DNA of 64,000 nt, taken from CAG-826 sp964583155. Its GTDB lineage: Bacteria; Bacillota_I; Bacilli_A; RFN20; CAG-826. Shown here in pieces: positions 1-8,927 of the stretch. Made by a program: the position numbers and the translations under genes. The first letter of the stretch is position 1; each line of letters begins with the position of its first letter. The stretch lies in the NCBI GenBank assembly GCA_964583155.1, contig CAZOUY010000003.1, positions 62,001 through 126,000 of the forward strand. The letters are read 5' to 3'. The notes under the pieces are model-generated. The model did no database searches, had not been told where the DNA came from, and saw only the letters and a list, made by a program, of their open reading frames with translations.

Positions 1-536
1 AGGTGGCCTTCATCACCTAAAATCCGCTGCTTTAATTCATAAGTCCTTTGGGTTGCCAAAAGCATCCGAACATTATGATTGCTCTCAAATATATAGTAAT
101 TGGCGTTTTGCATATAATTCAAATTTCGCTCACTAACATAGCCGGTATCAGTCATGTAAACCAATTTTTCTTCTCCATCATCCAAGACAAAGCCCATCGG
201 ATTAATCGCATCATGCGAGGTCGGCAAAACTTGAATATTGAAGCCGGCTATTTGATAATCATGATAAGGCTCTAATTCACAACTTTCGTCAATTTTCCAT
301 GTTCCCTGCCCGGTAAATATTGGAATTGATGATAAATACTTTAAACCGAGGGTATGATCGCTATGATCATGTGTCACTAAGATCGCTTCAATGTCATCTT
401 TAGTATAGGGAGTTAAAGCCAATTGCTCTTTAAATTTTTTTAAAGATAAGCCCATATCGATCAATAAGACATGTCCATGGGAAGCGATAATGGTCGCATT
501 TCCTTTAGAGCCACTTGCTAAAACATAATATTCCAT
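1..536 (-). CDS. walJ: WalJ/YycJ-type metallo-beta-lactamase-fold hydrolase (3' end cut by window edge)
   Basis: The ATG is at 536, one base after the dnaB stop codon, so the two genes are co-transcribed. About 178 codons are visible and the C-terminus lies outside the window. The N-terminus has the start VLASGSKGN typical of YycJ/WalJ, followed by the metal-binding motif THDHSDH around residues 55-61 (H56, H58, D60, H61). Further metal-ligand candidates include the His in PTSHDA and the Asp in MTDTGY. In Bacilli this family lies in the walRK operon and acts as a DNA exonuclease-type enzyme linked to cell-wall and DNA-repair control. Here dnaB lies directly upstream. Family assignment is firm; the precise role is inferred from the family. 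Confidence 0.85.
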   Translation of the reverse strand, partial: MEYYVLASGSKGNATIIASHGHVLLIDMGLSLKKFKEQLALTPYTKDDIEAILVTHDHSDHTLGLKYLSSIPIFTGQGTWKIDESCELEPYHDYQIAGFNIQVLPTSHDAINPMGFVLDDGEEKLVYMTDTGYVSERNLNYMQNANYYIFESNHNVRMLLATQRTYELKQRILGDEGH

Positions 537-537
537 T

Positions 538-1944
538 TTACTCTACTTCGCCTTCTTCGTCAGAACGTGCCGGATCATCAAAACGTCCGATATTCTTTGT
601 AAACATTAATTCCACTTCGCCAATTTGCCCATTACGATTTTTCGCTACCATAACATTAACCACGGTGGCATTGTTATCTTCTGAGGTGGAGTCACTACTA
701 GATTTCTCGTCTTTTTTATCGTTCTCTTTGTTTTCATATGGTTTATAGTAGTCTTCGCGATATAACAAAAGCACTTGATCAGCATCCTGCTCGATGGAGC
801 CGGATTCACGGAGATCGCTTAGCATCGGTTTTTTCACCGTTCGACTATCGACCGCACGGGAAAGCTGACAAATCACAATGATAGGTACCTCTAATTCTCG
901 AGCTAATTCTTTTAACGAACGAGAAATCTCAGAGACCTCCAATTGCCGACTTTCCACCTTCTTATTTCCGGTGGTGATCAGTCCAATATAATCAATCATA
1001 ATTAACTGAAGATCGGGTTGCTCCATTTTGAGCTTGCGGGATTTCGCCATGATATCCATCAGCTTGATGCCGGGTGTATCATCGATAAACATTTTTAAAT
1101 TAGATATTTCCGTCATAGCTCGATCTAACGCCGAATCGTCTTTTTTCGTTAAATGTCCTGTCTGGATCTTGCCAAGATCAACACCGGACCGATTCGCTAA
1201 TAGACGTAAAATAAGCTGCTCCGATGGCATCTCCAAGGAAAAAATAGCCACTGTCTTTTGGGTCTTATAAGCGGCATTAAAGGCGAGATTCAATCCCAAA
1301 GCTGTTTTTCCTACGGAAGGTCGGGCGGCAATGATAATAATGTCCGACTTTTGGAAGCCATGCGTCAATAAATTGAGCTTCCGATATCCGGTTGGAACGC
1401 CTGTCACACCGTCTTCACTCGCGGTTCGTTGGGTCTTCAATCCTTGGCGGACCTTCTTGGTCACTTCTTCTGCGGTTAAAAATGAACTGATTCTTCTTTT
1501 TTCCGCAGCCTTCATAACATCGCGACCGGCATCGCCAATAAAGGTTCCGATATCATCGATTTCGTTATTCGTATAATCCTCGATAATGCGATCCATGACT
1601 TGAAGGATGTTCCGAAGATTCGCTTGATCGCGGACGATATTGATATAGTGCTCAATGCTAGAAATGCTGACAATCGAATCACATAATTCAAGAAGATAGG
1701 CGACACCGCCGATCTTCTCAAGCTCCTTCCAGTTAATTAAGATCTCGGTGACCGTTTTAATATCAACAGGAATTGCACGCGCTTGAACCTCTAAAATCGC
1801 GCGAAAGATGACCTGATGATTGCGTTCGAAAAAATCAGATTCCACTAATAAAGAGGAGCCATCGATCAAAGCGTCCCTTGATGTGAGCATCGCTCCTAAA
1901 ACTGTTTTTTCCATTTCCACATTAGCGGGTAACTTCTTGAGCAT
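538..1944 (-). CDS. dnaB: Replicative DNA helicase DnaB (DnaC of Bacillus)
   Basis: Hexameric 5'-3' helicase that unwinds DNA ahead of the fork. An N-terminal DnaB domain (about residues 5-110) precedes a RecA-like motor with Walker A RPSVGKTALG near residue 210 and Walker B LIMIDYIGL near 318, followed by the conserved CQLSRAVDSR and DLRESGSIEQDAD motifs. I chose the ATG at 1944 because GGTGA lies 5 bases upstream; an in-frame GTG at 1953 overlapping the rplI stop is possible. An acidic, Ser/Lys/Asn-rich insertion of about 25 residues (about 402-427) lies between the DYYKPY stretch and the final beta strands. The order rplI-dnaB matches B. subtilis rplI-dnaC. Confidence 0.96.
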   Translation of the reverse strand: MLKKLPANVEMEKTVLGAMLTSRDALIDGSSLLVESDFFERNHQVIFRAILEVQARAIPVDIKTVTEILINWKELEKIGGVAYLLELCDSIVSISSIEHYINIVRDQANLRNILQVMDRIIEDYTNNEIDDIGTFIGDAGRDVMKAAEKRRISSFLTAEEVTKKVRQGLKTQRTASEDGVTGVPTGYRKLNLLTHGFQKSDIIIIAARPSVGKTALGLNLAFNAAYKTQKTVAIFSLEMPSEQLILRLLANRSGVDLGKIQTGHLTKKDDSALDRAMTEISNLKMFIDDTPGIKLMDIMAKSRKLKMEQPDLQLIMIDYIGLITTGNKKVESRQLEVSEISRSLKELARELEVPIIVICQLSRAVDSRTVKKPMLSDLRESGSIEQDADQVLLLYREDYYKPYENKENDKKDEKSSSDSTSEDNNATVVNVMVAKNRNGQIGEVELMFTKNIGRFDDPARSDEEGEVE

Positions 1945-1949
1945 ACTTT

Positions 1950-2402
1950 TCACCGTTCTTTTTCGACAACATGAACCTTAAAGGTTCCGATGATGCCTTT
2001 ATATAATTCTACTTTGACAATTGTTGTGCCAAAAACGTTGACCGTATCTCGATCAACAAATTTTCGCTTGTCGATAATAATCCCATGCTTGGACTTTAAT
2101 ACTTCACATATTTGTTTCCCGGAAATAGAACCGAACATGCGCCCATCTTTTCCGGCAACCGCTTGAAATTCAACGATAATGCTCTCGAGTTGAGTCTTTA
2201 AACGCTCCGCTTCCGCACGTTTATCTTCTTCCGCTTGACGTTTTGCTTCAATTTGATTATCCAAAATCTCTTGGCTTCTTTTGGTTAAGATGACCGCCAA
2301 TCTCCGTGGGACTAAATAATTATTGGCATATCCATCGCTCACATCAACCGTTTGTCCTTTTTTGCCTACACCTTTTACATCTTGTAATAAAATAACCTGC
2401 AT
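1950..2402 (-). CDS. rplI: 50S ribosomal protein L9
   Basis: 150 residues, the normal length of L9. The N-terminal rRNA-binding domain starts MQVILLQDVKGVGKKGQTV and contains the conserved GYANNYLVPRRLA stretch. A long charged helix (about 45-75) joins the C-terminal domain, which contains the GRMFGSISGKQI motif. GGAGG lies upstream of the ATG at 2402. It sits between gdpP (17 bases away) and dnaB, the classical yybS-gdpP-rplI-dnaB arrangement of Bacilli. Confidence 0.97.
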   Translation of the reverse strand: MQVILLQDVKGVGKKGQTVDVSDGYANNYLVPRRLAVILTKRSQEILDNQIEAKRQAEEDKRAEAERLKTQLESIIVEFQAVAGKDGRMFGSISGKQICEVLKSKHGIIIDKRKFVDRDTVNVFGTTIVKVELYKGIIGTFKVHVVEKER

Positions 2403-2419
2403 TGCGTTTAACCTCCTTT

Positions 2420-4600
2420 TTAAGATTCTAATTCATCGAGCTCTTTGATTTTATCTCTAATACGATCACGGACATCCTCAACCGTCAAGCCGGAAACGTT
2501 GAATATAACCGCCGCACGATCAAATTCACCGCCGCCATAGCCATCTTTAAAGCTCTCCGCGATTCGTTGAACGTTATATTTTCCATTACCGCGCGCACTC
2601 ACCTTGATGCCATGATCGCTGACTCTTCCAATCACAAAGCAAGCATCGACATCCCTCGTCGCCACGTGTTCATCAGCGACTTTCGCTAAAATATCTTCAT
2701 CGAGCAAGGAATTGGGCTTCTTCGGATCGGTCGCACAGATGATAAAAATATGAATATCACCACTGATAAAGAAGTTCAATGAATCGAAGCTTGAAGAGAC
2801 TCCCGCGCCAATGCTGCATTTCAATTGATAGGTTTCATAAGCCTCTTTGAGCATATTGCTAGCATTTTCCGATTTAGCGCCTCTTTGAACCAATAAATTA
2901 CATGCCTGATAGGTTGTGGTATCAACTCTATTTTTAAAGAATCCGGTATCAAGCATGATTCCCGATAAAAGCGTATCCGCAATTAAGGGATCCATCTTTA
3001 TATCTTCTTCCGTATATTGTAATAAGTGAGCCACCATCTCCGAGCACGAGGAAATCGAAGGATCGACGCACTCTAAAATAGGAGTAATTTCCATCTCTTT
3101 GGTATTCTTCATATGGTGATCGAAAACAACAACCTTATTCGGCGTATTAAAACGACTTTCTCTGTCGAACAGTTTGCTTAAAAGCGAGCCGAAAGGATTA
3201 TAAACATCGGTTAAAATAACTAGCGAGCGATCATCAATCATTTCCGCGACATCATTGGGACTGACAAAAATAGCTTTCAATCCGGAGCCCCTTAATGATT
3301 GGTAAGTCGCTAGCGTGTTCGATTGCGAGGATTCGGGATCAAAAACGACATATGTAGGAATATTATCGCCATTATTGCGACGGACGGTTCTAGCAAAAGT
3401 ATAGAATCCTAAAGAGCTTCCTAAACTGTCCATATCGGAAATTTTATGACCCGAAATAATAACCTTCGAGGCTTCACGAATGCTCGATGATAAGGATTGA
3501 GCATAGGTCCGATATTTCACCATATTCTGCTGTCTTTGGACTTTATTCTTACCGCCAAACACCGTTTGTCCTTCCGTGTTGACAACAATAATCTGATCAC
3601 CACCACGACGTAAGGCCGTCGAACAAGCGCGCGTTGCTTTATTTTCTAGAGAAATAATGCTTTCATTAAAGCCATGGGCAAAGCCGATGGAAATGGTCAT
3701 TACTAAAGCATTGTCACCACGTGAGTTTTCCTGAATGGTCTCAAGAAGACTAAAGCGTTCATCCATCATTTTATTGAAATTTTCAAAATTGCTGATGATT
3801 AAGTATTCATCATCTTTGTTCATAATTGCCAAAGCTCCATGCTCGGAAAAATATTTATCGATCATATGATGCGTTTGGAAGACCATATCATTAAACTTTT
3901 TGGTTTCTAATATCTTTGATAATTCATCATAGGTGTCAATAACCAATTTGCCAATAACCACCGCTTCCTTTAAAGCCATGGCGTGCTCTTCAGCATAATC
4001 GGATACATCATGAAAAAGAAAAAGGTGCGAATCATGCAAATATTCGACATCGTATGTCATATTGTTTATTTTCAAGCGAATGACATTTTTATCTTGTTCA
4101 TTGATTCCTTTTAATTCTTTGAAAACCGAATAAATATTCATGTCCAATATGGCGATTTGCCGTTCAGAAAGAAATTCGTTCATCCAAATAACGATATCGT
4201 TTTTATCAACGACAACCAAGCCTAATTTAGAAAAATCATAGGCCTCCTTGACATCTTGTCCAATAATAGATGCGACATCGAGATCGGTTCTATGAGAAAC
4301 TTTAATCATTTTGGAAATTTTACAAATTATAAAAATCGAATCAATCACAATCAAAGTCGCAAAAATAACGGTAATGATCAAAGGATCCATCAGATTCAAC
4401 ATAAAAGGAAACTTTTCAGTGTTTCTCGATCCAATGACAAATAAAATAACAAAAACTATTTGCACGACCGCCAATAACGATCCTTGGATGGTGGTCCTAT
4501 GCAAAGTTTTCTTTAGCGAAGAATGTGATTTTTTTTCTTTCTTCTTTTTTTTGATTACATCAACAGCTTTAGTAGAATAAGAAGTTGAATGTCTGGCCAC
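2420..4600 (-). CDS. gdpP: Cyclic-di-AMP phosphodiesterase GdpP (YybT family)
   Basis: Membrane-bound hydrolase of c-di-AMP. The GTG at 4600 is the likely start because GAGGTGA is correctly spaced; about 726 residues result. Two membrane helices (about 42-57 and 73-95) are followed by a PAS-like region, a degenerate GGDEF domain ending RRGGDQ near 333 as is usual for YybT, and a DHH/DHHA1 phosphodiesterase. Catalytic motifs seen are GHKISDMDSLGSS (near 385), LTDVYNPFGS (near 463), VVFDHH (near 491) and the IMLDTGFF block. The C-terminal DHHA1 glycine motif reads GYGGGEFDRAA (near 687), with Glu where most relatives have GGGH. The N-terminus is very Lys-rich. Activity is likely but this substitution deserves a test. 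Confidence 0.93.
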   Translation of the reverse strand: MARHSTSYSTKAVDVIKKKKKEKKSHSSLKKTLHRTTIQGSLLAVVQIVFVILFVIGSRNTEKFPFMLNLMDPLIITVIFATLIVIDSIFIICKISKMIKVSHRTDLDVASIIGQDVKEAYDFSKLGLVVVDKNDIVIWMNEFLSERQIAILDMNIYSVFKELKGINEQDKNVIRLKINNMTYDVEYLHDSHLFLFHDVSDYAEEHAMALKEAVVIGKLVIDTYDELSKILETKKFNDMVFQTHHMIDKYFSEHGALAIMNKDDEYLIISNFENFNKMMDERFSLLETIQENSRGDNALVMTISIGFAHGFNESIISLENKATRACSTALRRGGDQIIVVNTEGQTVFGGKNKVQRQQNMVKYRTYAQSLSSSIREASKVIISGHKISDMDSLGSSLGFYTFARTVRRNNGDNIPTYVVFDPESSQSNTLATYQSLRGSGLKAIFVSPNDVAEMIDDRSLVILTDVYNPFGSLLSKLFDRESRFNTPNKVVVFDHHMKNTKEMEITPILECVDPSISSCSEMVAHLLQYTEEDIKMDPLIADTLLSGIMLDTGFFKNRVDTTTYQACNLLVQRGAKSENASNMLKEAYETYQLKCSIGAGVSSSFDSLNFFISGDIHIFIICATDPKKPNSLLDEDILAKVADEHVATRDVDACFVIGRVSDHGIKVSARGNGKYNVQRIAESFKDGYGGGEFDRAAVIFNVSGLTVEDVRDRIRDKIKELDELES

Positions 4601-4692
4601 AATGATCACCTCATTATCAAAGTAATTATATTATACAACGTAAGATAAGAATAAAATAGTAGTTTTCTTTTGGATAATTTTAAATAATTAAA

Positions 4693-5604
4693 TCACGGAT
4701 GAAGTTTCGCGTCGAGTTTAAATAGGGATACAATGACCCCATTTACCACATGAAGAGGAAAAAGTAAAAGCCCCAAACATGCCAAATAATAAATGATAGC
4801 CTTATGCTTTACACGAGCTAAGGAAGCAAAATACATGAGGGAAAGAACAATAAACATCAATCCGCCGATAGCGGTGAGATTAACAACCACCGTCCATAAA
4901 ATCTTAATAAAGCCCGTAATGGAATCAAAAAAGACAAGACTGACAATATTTAGAGCTATTAAGCACAGGTAGCCGATGCTTATTCCTATCGGAATCCGAA
5001 AGGATGGAATCTTTATAATATCCGTGGAATGCTTAAACATTCGGTTAGCTAAAAGTGATGTCAGAAAATGAAACAGATATCCCTCTAAAACACTCATAAT
5101 AATGATAATACTCGGGATTAATCCTACCGCAATCGCCTCAATCATAGCTTTGATTTTTACGTTATCGGTGGGAAATTTCATGAAAAAGGACTGTACTTTT
5201 TCTTGGATATCTTCGAGAATCGTGTATCCATAAAGAAGACGCGAAAAAACTAGTAGTGTCAAAATATTGATTATCAAAGAGCCGATCAATGCAATACCAA
5301 CACTCCATTTATTTTGTGGGAATTTTTTAAGATAAGATCCATAAATCAAACCAATGGTGTTGCCGCTTGTTATATATAGTAGCCCATGAATTGGATTATG
5401 CAAAAGCGATAAGGCCGAGATGGCGACAAACGGAATTAATCCTTTCCGAAATCCATATTTCATCGAATAGAGCGCTACCGGAATAGGGATTAAAAACGGG
5501 AATAGCTCTTCAATTTCCGCACCAGTAAAATGAGAAAAAAGTAAAACAGCTATCATAATAGTGGTCGTCATTGCCGCATCTGTTAAATATCGTAATTTAT
5601 TCAC
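4693..5604 (-). CDS. yybS: YybS-family (DUF2232) polytopic membrane protein
   Basis: A 303-residue protein with about eight hydrophobic segments, of the YybS/DUF2232 group found upstream of gdpP in Bacilli. The start is GTG at 5604 behind AAGGAGAAAAAA. It has no recognisable catalytic motif. In these lineages it is usually the first gene of a yybS-gdpP-rplI-dnaB operon, and here it follows the rpsR terminator directly. The function is unknown. The assignment rests on the membrane topology and the conserved gene position more than on motifs. Confidence 0.75.
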   Translation of the reverse strand: MNKLRYLTDAAMTTTIMIAVLLFSHFTGAEIEELFPFLIPIPVALYSMKYGFRKGLIPFVAISALSLLHNPIHGLLYITSGNTIGLIYGSYLKKFPQNKWSVGIALIGSLIINILTLLVFSRLLYGYTILEDIQEKVQSFFMKFPTDNVKIKAMIEAIAVGLIPSIIIIMSVLEGYLFHFLTSLLANRMFKHSTDIIKIPSFRIPIGISIGYLCLIALNIVSLVFFDSITGFIKILWTVVVNLTAIGGLMFIVLSLMYFASLARVKHKAIIYYLACLGLLLFPLHVVNGVIVSLFKLDAKLHP

Positions 5605-5625
5605 TTTTTTCTCCTTTCTTGATAA

Positions 5626-5650
5626 AAAGCCTCCTTTTTACGGAGGCTTT
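5626..5650 (-). terminator. Rho-independent terminator after rpsR
   Basis: A 9-bp inverted repeat (AAAGCCTCC / GGAGGCTTT) with a 7-base loop is followed on the minus strand by a T run. It closes the rpsF-ssb-rpsR operon just before yybS. Confidence 0.9.
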
Positions 5651-5664
5651 ACTTCATTTTATGA

Positions 5665-5892
5665 TTAGTCAATGACATATGGTAATAAAGCCATATATCG
5701 AGCATTTTTAATTGCTTTCGCCAATTCACGTTGATATTTAGCGCATGTTCCTGTCACACGACGAGGAGTAATTTTACCATTAGGTGAAATAAAACGCTTT
5801 AATAATTCCACATCTTTATAATCGATGTATGCAACTTTATTTTTGGTGAAATAGCAAACCTTTTTACGAGGTCTAATTTTTTTGAAACCCAT
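5665..5892 (-). CDS. rpsR: 30S ribosomal protein S18
   Basis: A 75-residue basic protein with the S18 core KRFISPNGKITPRRVTGTC and the following AKYQRELAKAIKNAR helix. It binds 16S rRNA together with S6. It is the third gene of rpsF-ssb-rpsR, 32 bases after ssb. The single Cys in the core and the N-terminal KKVCYF stretch are seen, but a full zinc-type cysteine set is absent. Confidence 0.97.
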   Translation of the reverse strand: MGFKKIRPRKKVCYFTKNKVAYIDYKDVELLKRFISPNGKITPRRVTGTCAKYQRELAKAIKNARYMALLPYVID

Positions 5893-5924
5893 ATTGTTTC
5901 AACCACCTTTCTTTTAGTTAATCT

Positions 5925-6359
5925 TTAAAACGGTAAATCGTCATCAGCAATGTCAATTGCCGATAAATTTCTATCGCTATTTTCTTCAGTGATATCATCA
6001 AATGCTGGAGTATCATTGCGAGGAGCGTTTTCGCTCATCGAGCTTTTCGGCTCTAAGAACTGTACTGAATCGCAAACGACTTCCAAAACATTTACACGAC
6101 GTCCATCTTTAGAATCATAGGTTCTTTGATTCAAGCGTCCTTCAACGCCCACCAATGATCCTTTTCTAGTAAATTTCGCCATATTATCCGCAGCTTGATT
6201 CCACACCGTGCATGGAATGAAACTAGCACTTTTCTCTGCGCCGCTTTTTACACGATTATCAACCGCAATAGTGAAGGAAGCGACAGCAATACCCGAACTA
6301 GTTCTACGAAGTTCTGGATCTCTTGTTAAACGACCGACTAACACGACACGATTAATCAT
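5925..6359 (-). CDS. ssb: Single-stranded DNA-binding protein
   Basis: A 144-residue SSB with an N-terminal OB fold (about 1-105) starting MINRVVLVGRLTRDPELR, and a disordered acidic tail ending DIADDDLPF. That tail is the partner-binding peptide which recruits repair and replication proteins. AAGGAGG precedes the ATG. The position between rpsF and rpsR is the universal Bacilli arrangement. Confidence 0.97.
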   Translation of the reverse strand: MINRVVLVGRLTRDPELRRTSSGIAVASFTIAVDNRVKSGAEKSASFIPCTVWNQAADNMAKFTRKGSLVGVEGRLNQRTYDSKDGRRVNVLEVVCDSVQFLEPKSSMSENAPRNDTPAFDDITEENSDRNLSAIDIADDDLPF

Positions 6360-6376
6360 TTTGAAATCCTCCTTTT

Positions 6377-6667
6377 TTATTCAGCATGATCAACAACGAT
6401 TAAATGACGAAGAATATTGTTGTTAATTTTGGCAAGACGATCAAACTCATTGGTAGCCGTAGATTCAGCGGTAACCTTCACGACGACATAATAACCTTTT
6501 GTTTCATCATCGATTGCATAAGCTAAATCGCGTAATCCCCACTCATTGACGTTATCGACACTACCGCCATTATCAGTAATAACCGCATTCATTTTAGCGA
6601 TAACTTCATTGCGAGCATTTTCATCAAGATTAGCTTTAACAATATACATAATCTCGTACTTTTTCAT
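6377..6667 (-). CDS. rpsF: 30S ribosomal protein S6
   Basis: I place the start at the ATG at 6667 (MKKYEIMYIVKANLDE), preceded by GGGAGGTG with good spacing, giving 96 residues, the usual S6 length. Longer upstream reading has no ribosome-binding site. The sequence shows the S6 fold motifs WGLRDLAYAIDDETKGYYVV and the C-terminal IVVDHAE. First gene of the S6-SSB-S18 operon. The leader holds a promoter and a hairpin that may serve S6:S18 feedback, as known for other bacteria. Confidence 0.96.
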   Translation of the reverse strand: MKKYEIMYIVKANLDENARNEVIAKMNAVITDNGGSVDNVNEWGLRDLAYAIDDETKGYYVVVKVTAESTATNEFDRLAKINNNILRHLIVVDHAE

Positions 6668-6695
6668 AATATAAGTACACCTCCCTTTGGACAAT

Positions 6696-6723
6696 CTGGT
6701 CAACTTAATGAAATAGTTGACAG
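6696..6723 (-). promoter_or_regulatory. Hairpin in the rpsF leader (possible S6:S18 autoregulatory element)
   Basis: In the minus-strand transcript CTGTCAACT pairs with AGTTGACCAG leaving a single bulged C and a 9-base loop. It lies between the predicted transcription start and the rpsF ribosome-binding site. S6:S18 leader binding sites are known in many bacteria, but I could not align this hairpin to that consensus with confidence. Confidence 0.35.
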
Positions 6724-6760
6724 AGAGTAATAACTATAGCCTTCACTCCATAGCAGAATT

Positions 6761-6789
6761 ATTATATAATAATTCATATTAATTGTAAA
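6761..6789 (-). promoter_or_regulatory. SigA-type promoter of rpsF-ssb-rpsR, with overlapping 20-bp palindrome
   Basis: On the minus strand TTTACA is separated by 17 bases from TATAAT. The -10 box lies within a perfect 20-bp palindrome at 6756-6775 (GAATTATTAT and its mirror). The predicted start is near 6754, giving a leader of about 87 bases. Confidence 0.7.
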
Positions 6790-6790
6790 T

Positions 6791-6843
6791 AAAAAGCGTG
6801 AAGTATTGGGATACGTATGCCCCAATATCATCTACGCTTTTCT
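6791..6843 (-). terminator. Terminator after the clpC-like gene
   Basis: A long hairpin: outer arms AAAAGCGT / ACGCTTTT and inner arms ATATTGGG / CCCAATAC around an ATACGTAT-containing loop, followed on the minus strand by TTTTTATTT. It separates the Clp ATPase gene from the rpsF promoter. Confidence 0.85.
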
Positions 6844-6860
6844 TTTTATTTTTCCTAAAA

Positions 6861-8927
6861 TTACTTTATTTTTTCTTTTTCTTCATCTTCTAATATATCG
6901 GAAACAGCCATAACCACCGCCCTTTTAATGGAGCGGGCACCAAAACGTGCCAAATCTGTCTTATTTATTTCTATTTCAAGAGGATCAAGTATTTTGGCCA
7001 ATTCCATATTTTGCGTCGCATTTAATAAGCTCTTGTATTTTTTGACTAATTGCTGTTCTGTTTGAAGATTTAAATAGGCAAAAGGAATAATCTCATCGAT
7101 TCGATTTAAAAATTCCAAGCGAAATCTTTGCGATAGCTTTTGATAGATATCAACGACCATTTCTTTTTGCTCTCCGCCATGCAATCGCTTTGAAAAGCTA
7201 TCACTTTTATCAAAGCCAAAGTTCGAAGTCATGATAAAAATCATATTAGAACAATCGATCTTTTCTTGGCGGGAATCATAAAAATACCCTTCATCAAAAA
7301 TGCTTAAGAAAAAATCACAAATATCAACATGTGCCTTATCCATTTCATCTAATAAAACGACAGCGTTAGGATAAGTAGTCATCTTCTTAATAAACGACGT
7401 TTTTTCATCGGCTCCCATATATCCAGGGGGCGATCCGATGAGCTTATTAATGGAAATAGCTTCTTGATAGGCGGTCATATCAATTCTAATGAAGGCATCC
7501 GGATTGCGCAAAAAGGTTTTGGCGATAATCTTAGCCGATTCGCTCTTTCCCACTCCGGAAGGCCCGGCAAAAAAGAGTACAGAAAGAGGCTTATTTGGTA
7601 AATGTATACCTTTTTCAAGCATGTTAAGCCATTTATATATTTTATTTATTGCTTCCTCTTGTCCATATATATTAGCGGATAATTCATCTCTCGTTGTTTT
7701 GGCCTTCTTTTGAATATCGATGCTTATACCATAAAATGATTCAACTGTTTTGATAATATCATCTTTAGTTAGACTTTGATGGGCGATAACACAGCTATTA
7801 TCCAATATATCAATCGCTTTATCGGGAAAGGTTCTGGATGGTAAATAGTTATCGGCAATTTCTACAATATAATCCGCTAAATTGCGCGGTATTTTGATAT
7901 GGTAATATGATTCATAAAGCGGCAATAAGGACCGCATGATTTTTTTCGTTTCCCCAAAAGTTGATTGACTGATTTTAATTATCTGAAAGCGTCGACTTAA
8001 CGCTTTATCTTTGGCAATAGTGGCATGAAATTCATCTACAGTGGTGGCCCCAATTAATTGTATTTCGCCTCTACTTAAGTATGGCTTTAAAATATTGCTA
8101 GCATCAATGGCCCCTTCGGCGCCTCCGGCTTTAATAATATTATGAATCTCATCGATAAATAAAATCGTATTTCCGTCTTCTTTAACCTTACGTATGATTT
8201 TCTTTAATTTTTCTTCAAACTCTCCTCGATATTTAGTTCCGCCAACCACAGAAGAAAGATCCAATTCATAAATACGCTTATTCTCCAAGCCTTTAATTTT
8301 GTTCTGTGAAATGAGTAAAGCCAATTCTTCCACAATAGCGGTCTTACCGATACCCGGTTCACCGACGAGCAAAGCATTGGGCTTATTTCTGCGTAATAAT
8401 GCTCGAATCAATTGATCTAACTCGCGCTCTCTACCGATCAAAGGGTCTTTTTTTGTTTTGCTTAATTCGTGTAAATCGACGATATTATCCAATTCACTAT
8501 GCTTTTTAGTTGCCTTGCTTATTCTTGCCATAATTTCCTTTTTTTCCACCTTGTTTTTTGTTAAGAAATCAGCAACTAATCCCGTATTGTCTTCTAAAAG
8601 AACATAGGATAAAACCTCCGATGAAATCTTTTCTTCTTTGTATTCTTTGCTTTTAACTAAAGCAGAATCAAGCAATGTTTTTAAAGAAGAAGTGTATTCC
8701 ATAAAATAAAGATCATCTTTATTCTTTTGGATGGCCTTCATCTCTTTTAAAAACAATTCATATGTCACTCCGTATTTTTTTAATTCTTGCGATAAAAGAG
8801 TGTCCTTGATTTTCAAAAAGGCCAAAAACAAATGCTCTTTTCCGATAAAAGAACTGGATAAATCGAAAGCTAAAGATTCCGCTACCGCAATAACTTTTTG
8901 CGCTTCTAAAGAAAATTTTTCCAACAT
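6861..8927 (-). CDS. ClpA/ClpC-like two-domain AAA+ unfoldase without a middle domain
   Basis: 688 residues from the ATG at 8927 (AGGAG upstream); a TTG at 8948 is less likely. An N-terminal Clp-N double repeat (about 1-135) is followed by D1 with Walker A GEPGIGKT (about 189) and Walker B ILFIDEIH, and D2 with GPSGVGKS (about 455) and VVLLDEMDKAH. ClpC proteins are around 810 residues; here only a short linker joins D1 and D2, so the coiled-coil middle domain is missing. After the D2 MTSNFGF stretch I see no clear VGF/IGF ClpP-binding tripeptide at the usual place. It may act with ClpP through a diverged loop or as a stand-alone disaggregase. It is monocistronic and not linked to ctsR-mcsAB. 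Confidence 0.85.
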   Translation of the reverse strand: MLEKFSLEAQKVIAVAESLAFDLSSSFIGKEHLFLAFLKIKDTLLSQELKKYGVTYELFLKEMKAIQKNKDDLYFMEYTSSLKTLLDSALVKSKEYKEEKISSEVLSYVLLEDNTGLVADFLTKNKVEKKEIMARISKATKKHSELDNIVDLHELSKTKKDPLIGRERELDQLIRALLRRNKPNALLVGEPGIGKTAIVEELALLISQNKIKGLENKRIYELDLSSVVGGTKYRGEFEEKLKKIIRKVKEDGNTILFIDEIHNIIKAGGAEGAIDASNILKPYLSRGEIQLIGATTVDEFHATIAKDKALSRRFQIIKISQSTFGETKKIMRSLLPLYESYYHIKIPRNLADYIVEIADNYLPSRTFPDKAIDILDNSCVIAHQSLTKDDIIKTVESFYGISIDIQKKAKTTRDELSANIYGQEEAINKIYKWLNMLEKGIHLPNKPLSVLFFAGPSGVGKSESAKIIAKTFLRNPDAFIRIDMTAYQEAISINKLIGSPPGYMGADEKTSFIKKMTTYPNAVVLLDEMDKAHVDICDFFLSIFDEGYFYDSRQEKIDCSNMIFIMTSNFGFDKSDSFSKRLHGGEQKEMVVDIYQKLSQRFRLEFLNRIDEIIPFAYLNLQTEQQLVKKYKSLLNATQNMELAKILDPLEIEINKTDLARFGARSIKRAVVMAVSDILEDEEKEKIK

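Noticed and set aside
4256..4580. Open frames on the plus strand inside gdpP
   Set aside because: They are shadows of a well-supported gene, with no ribosome-binding sites and low-complexity translations.
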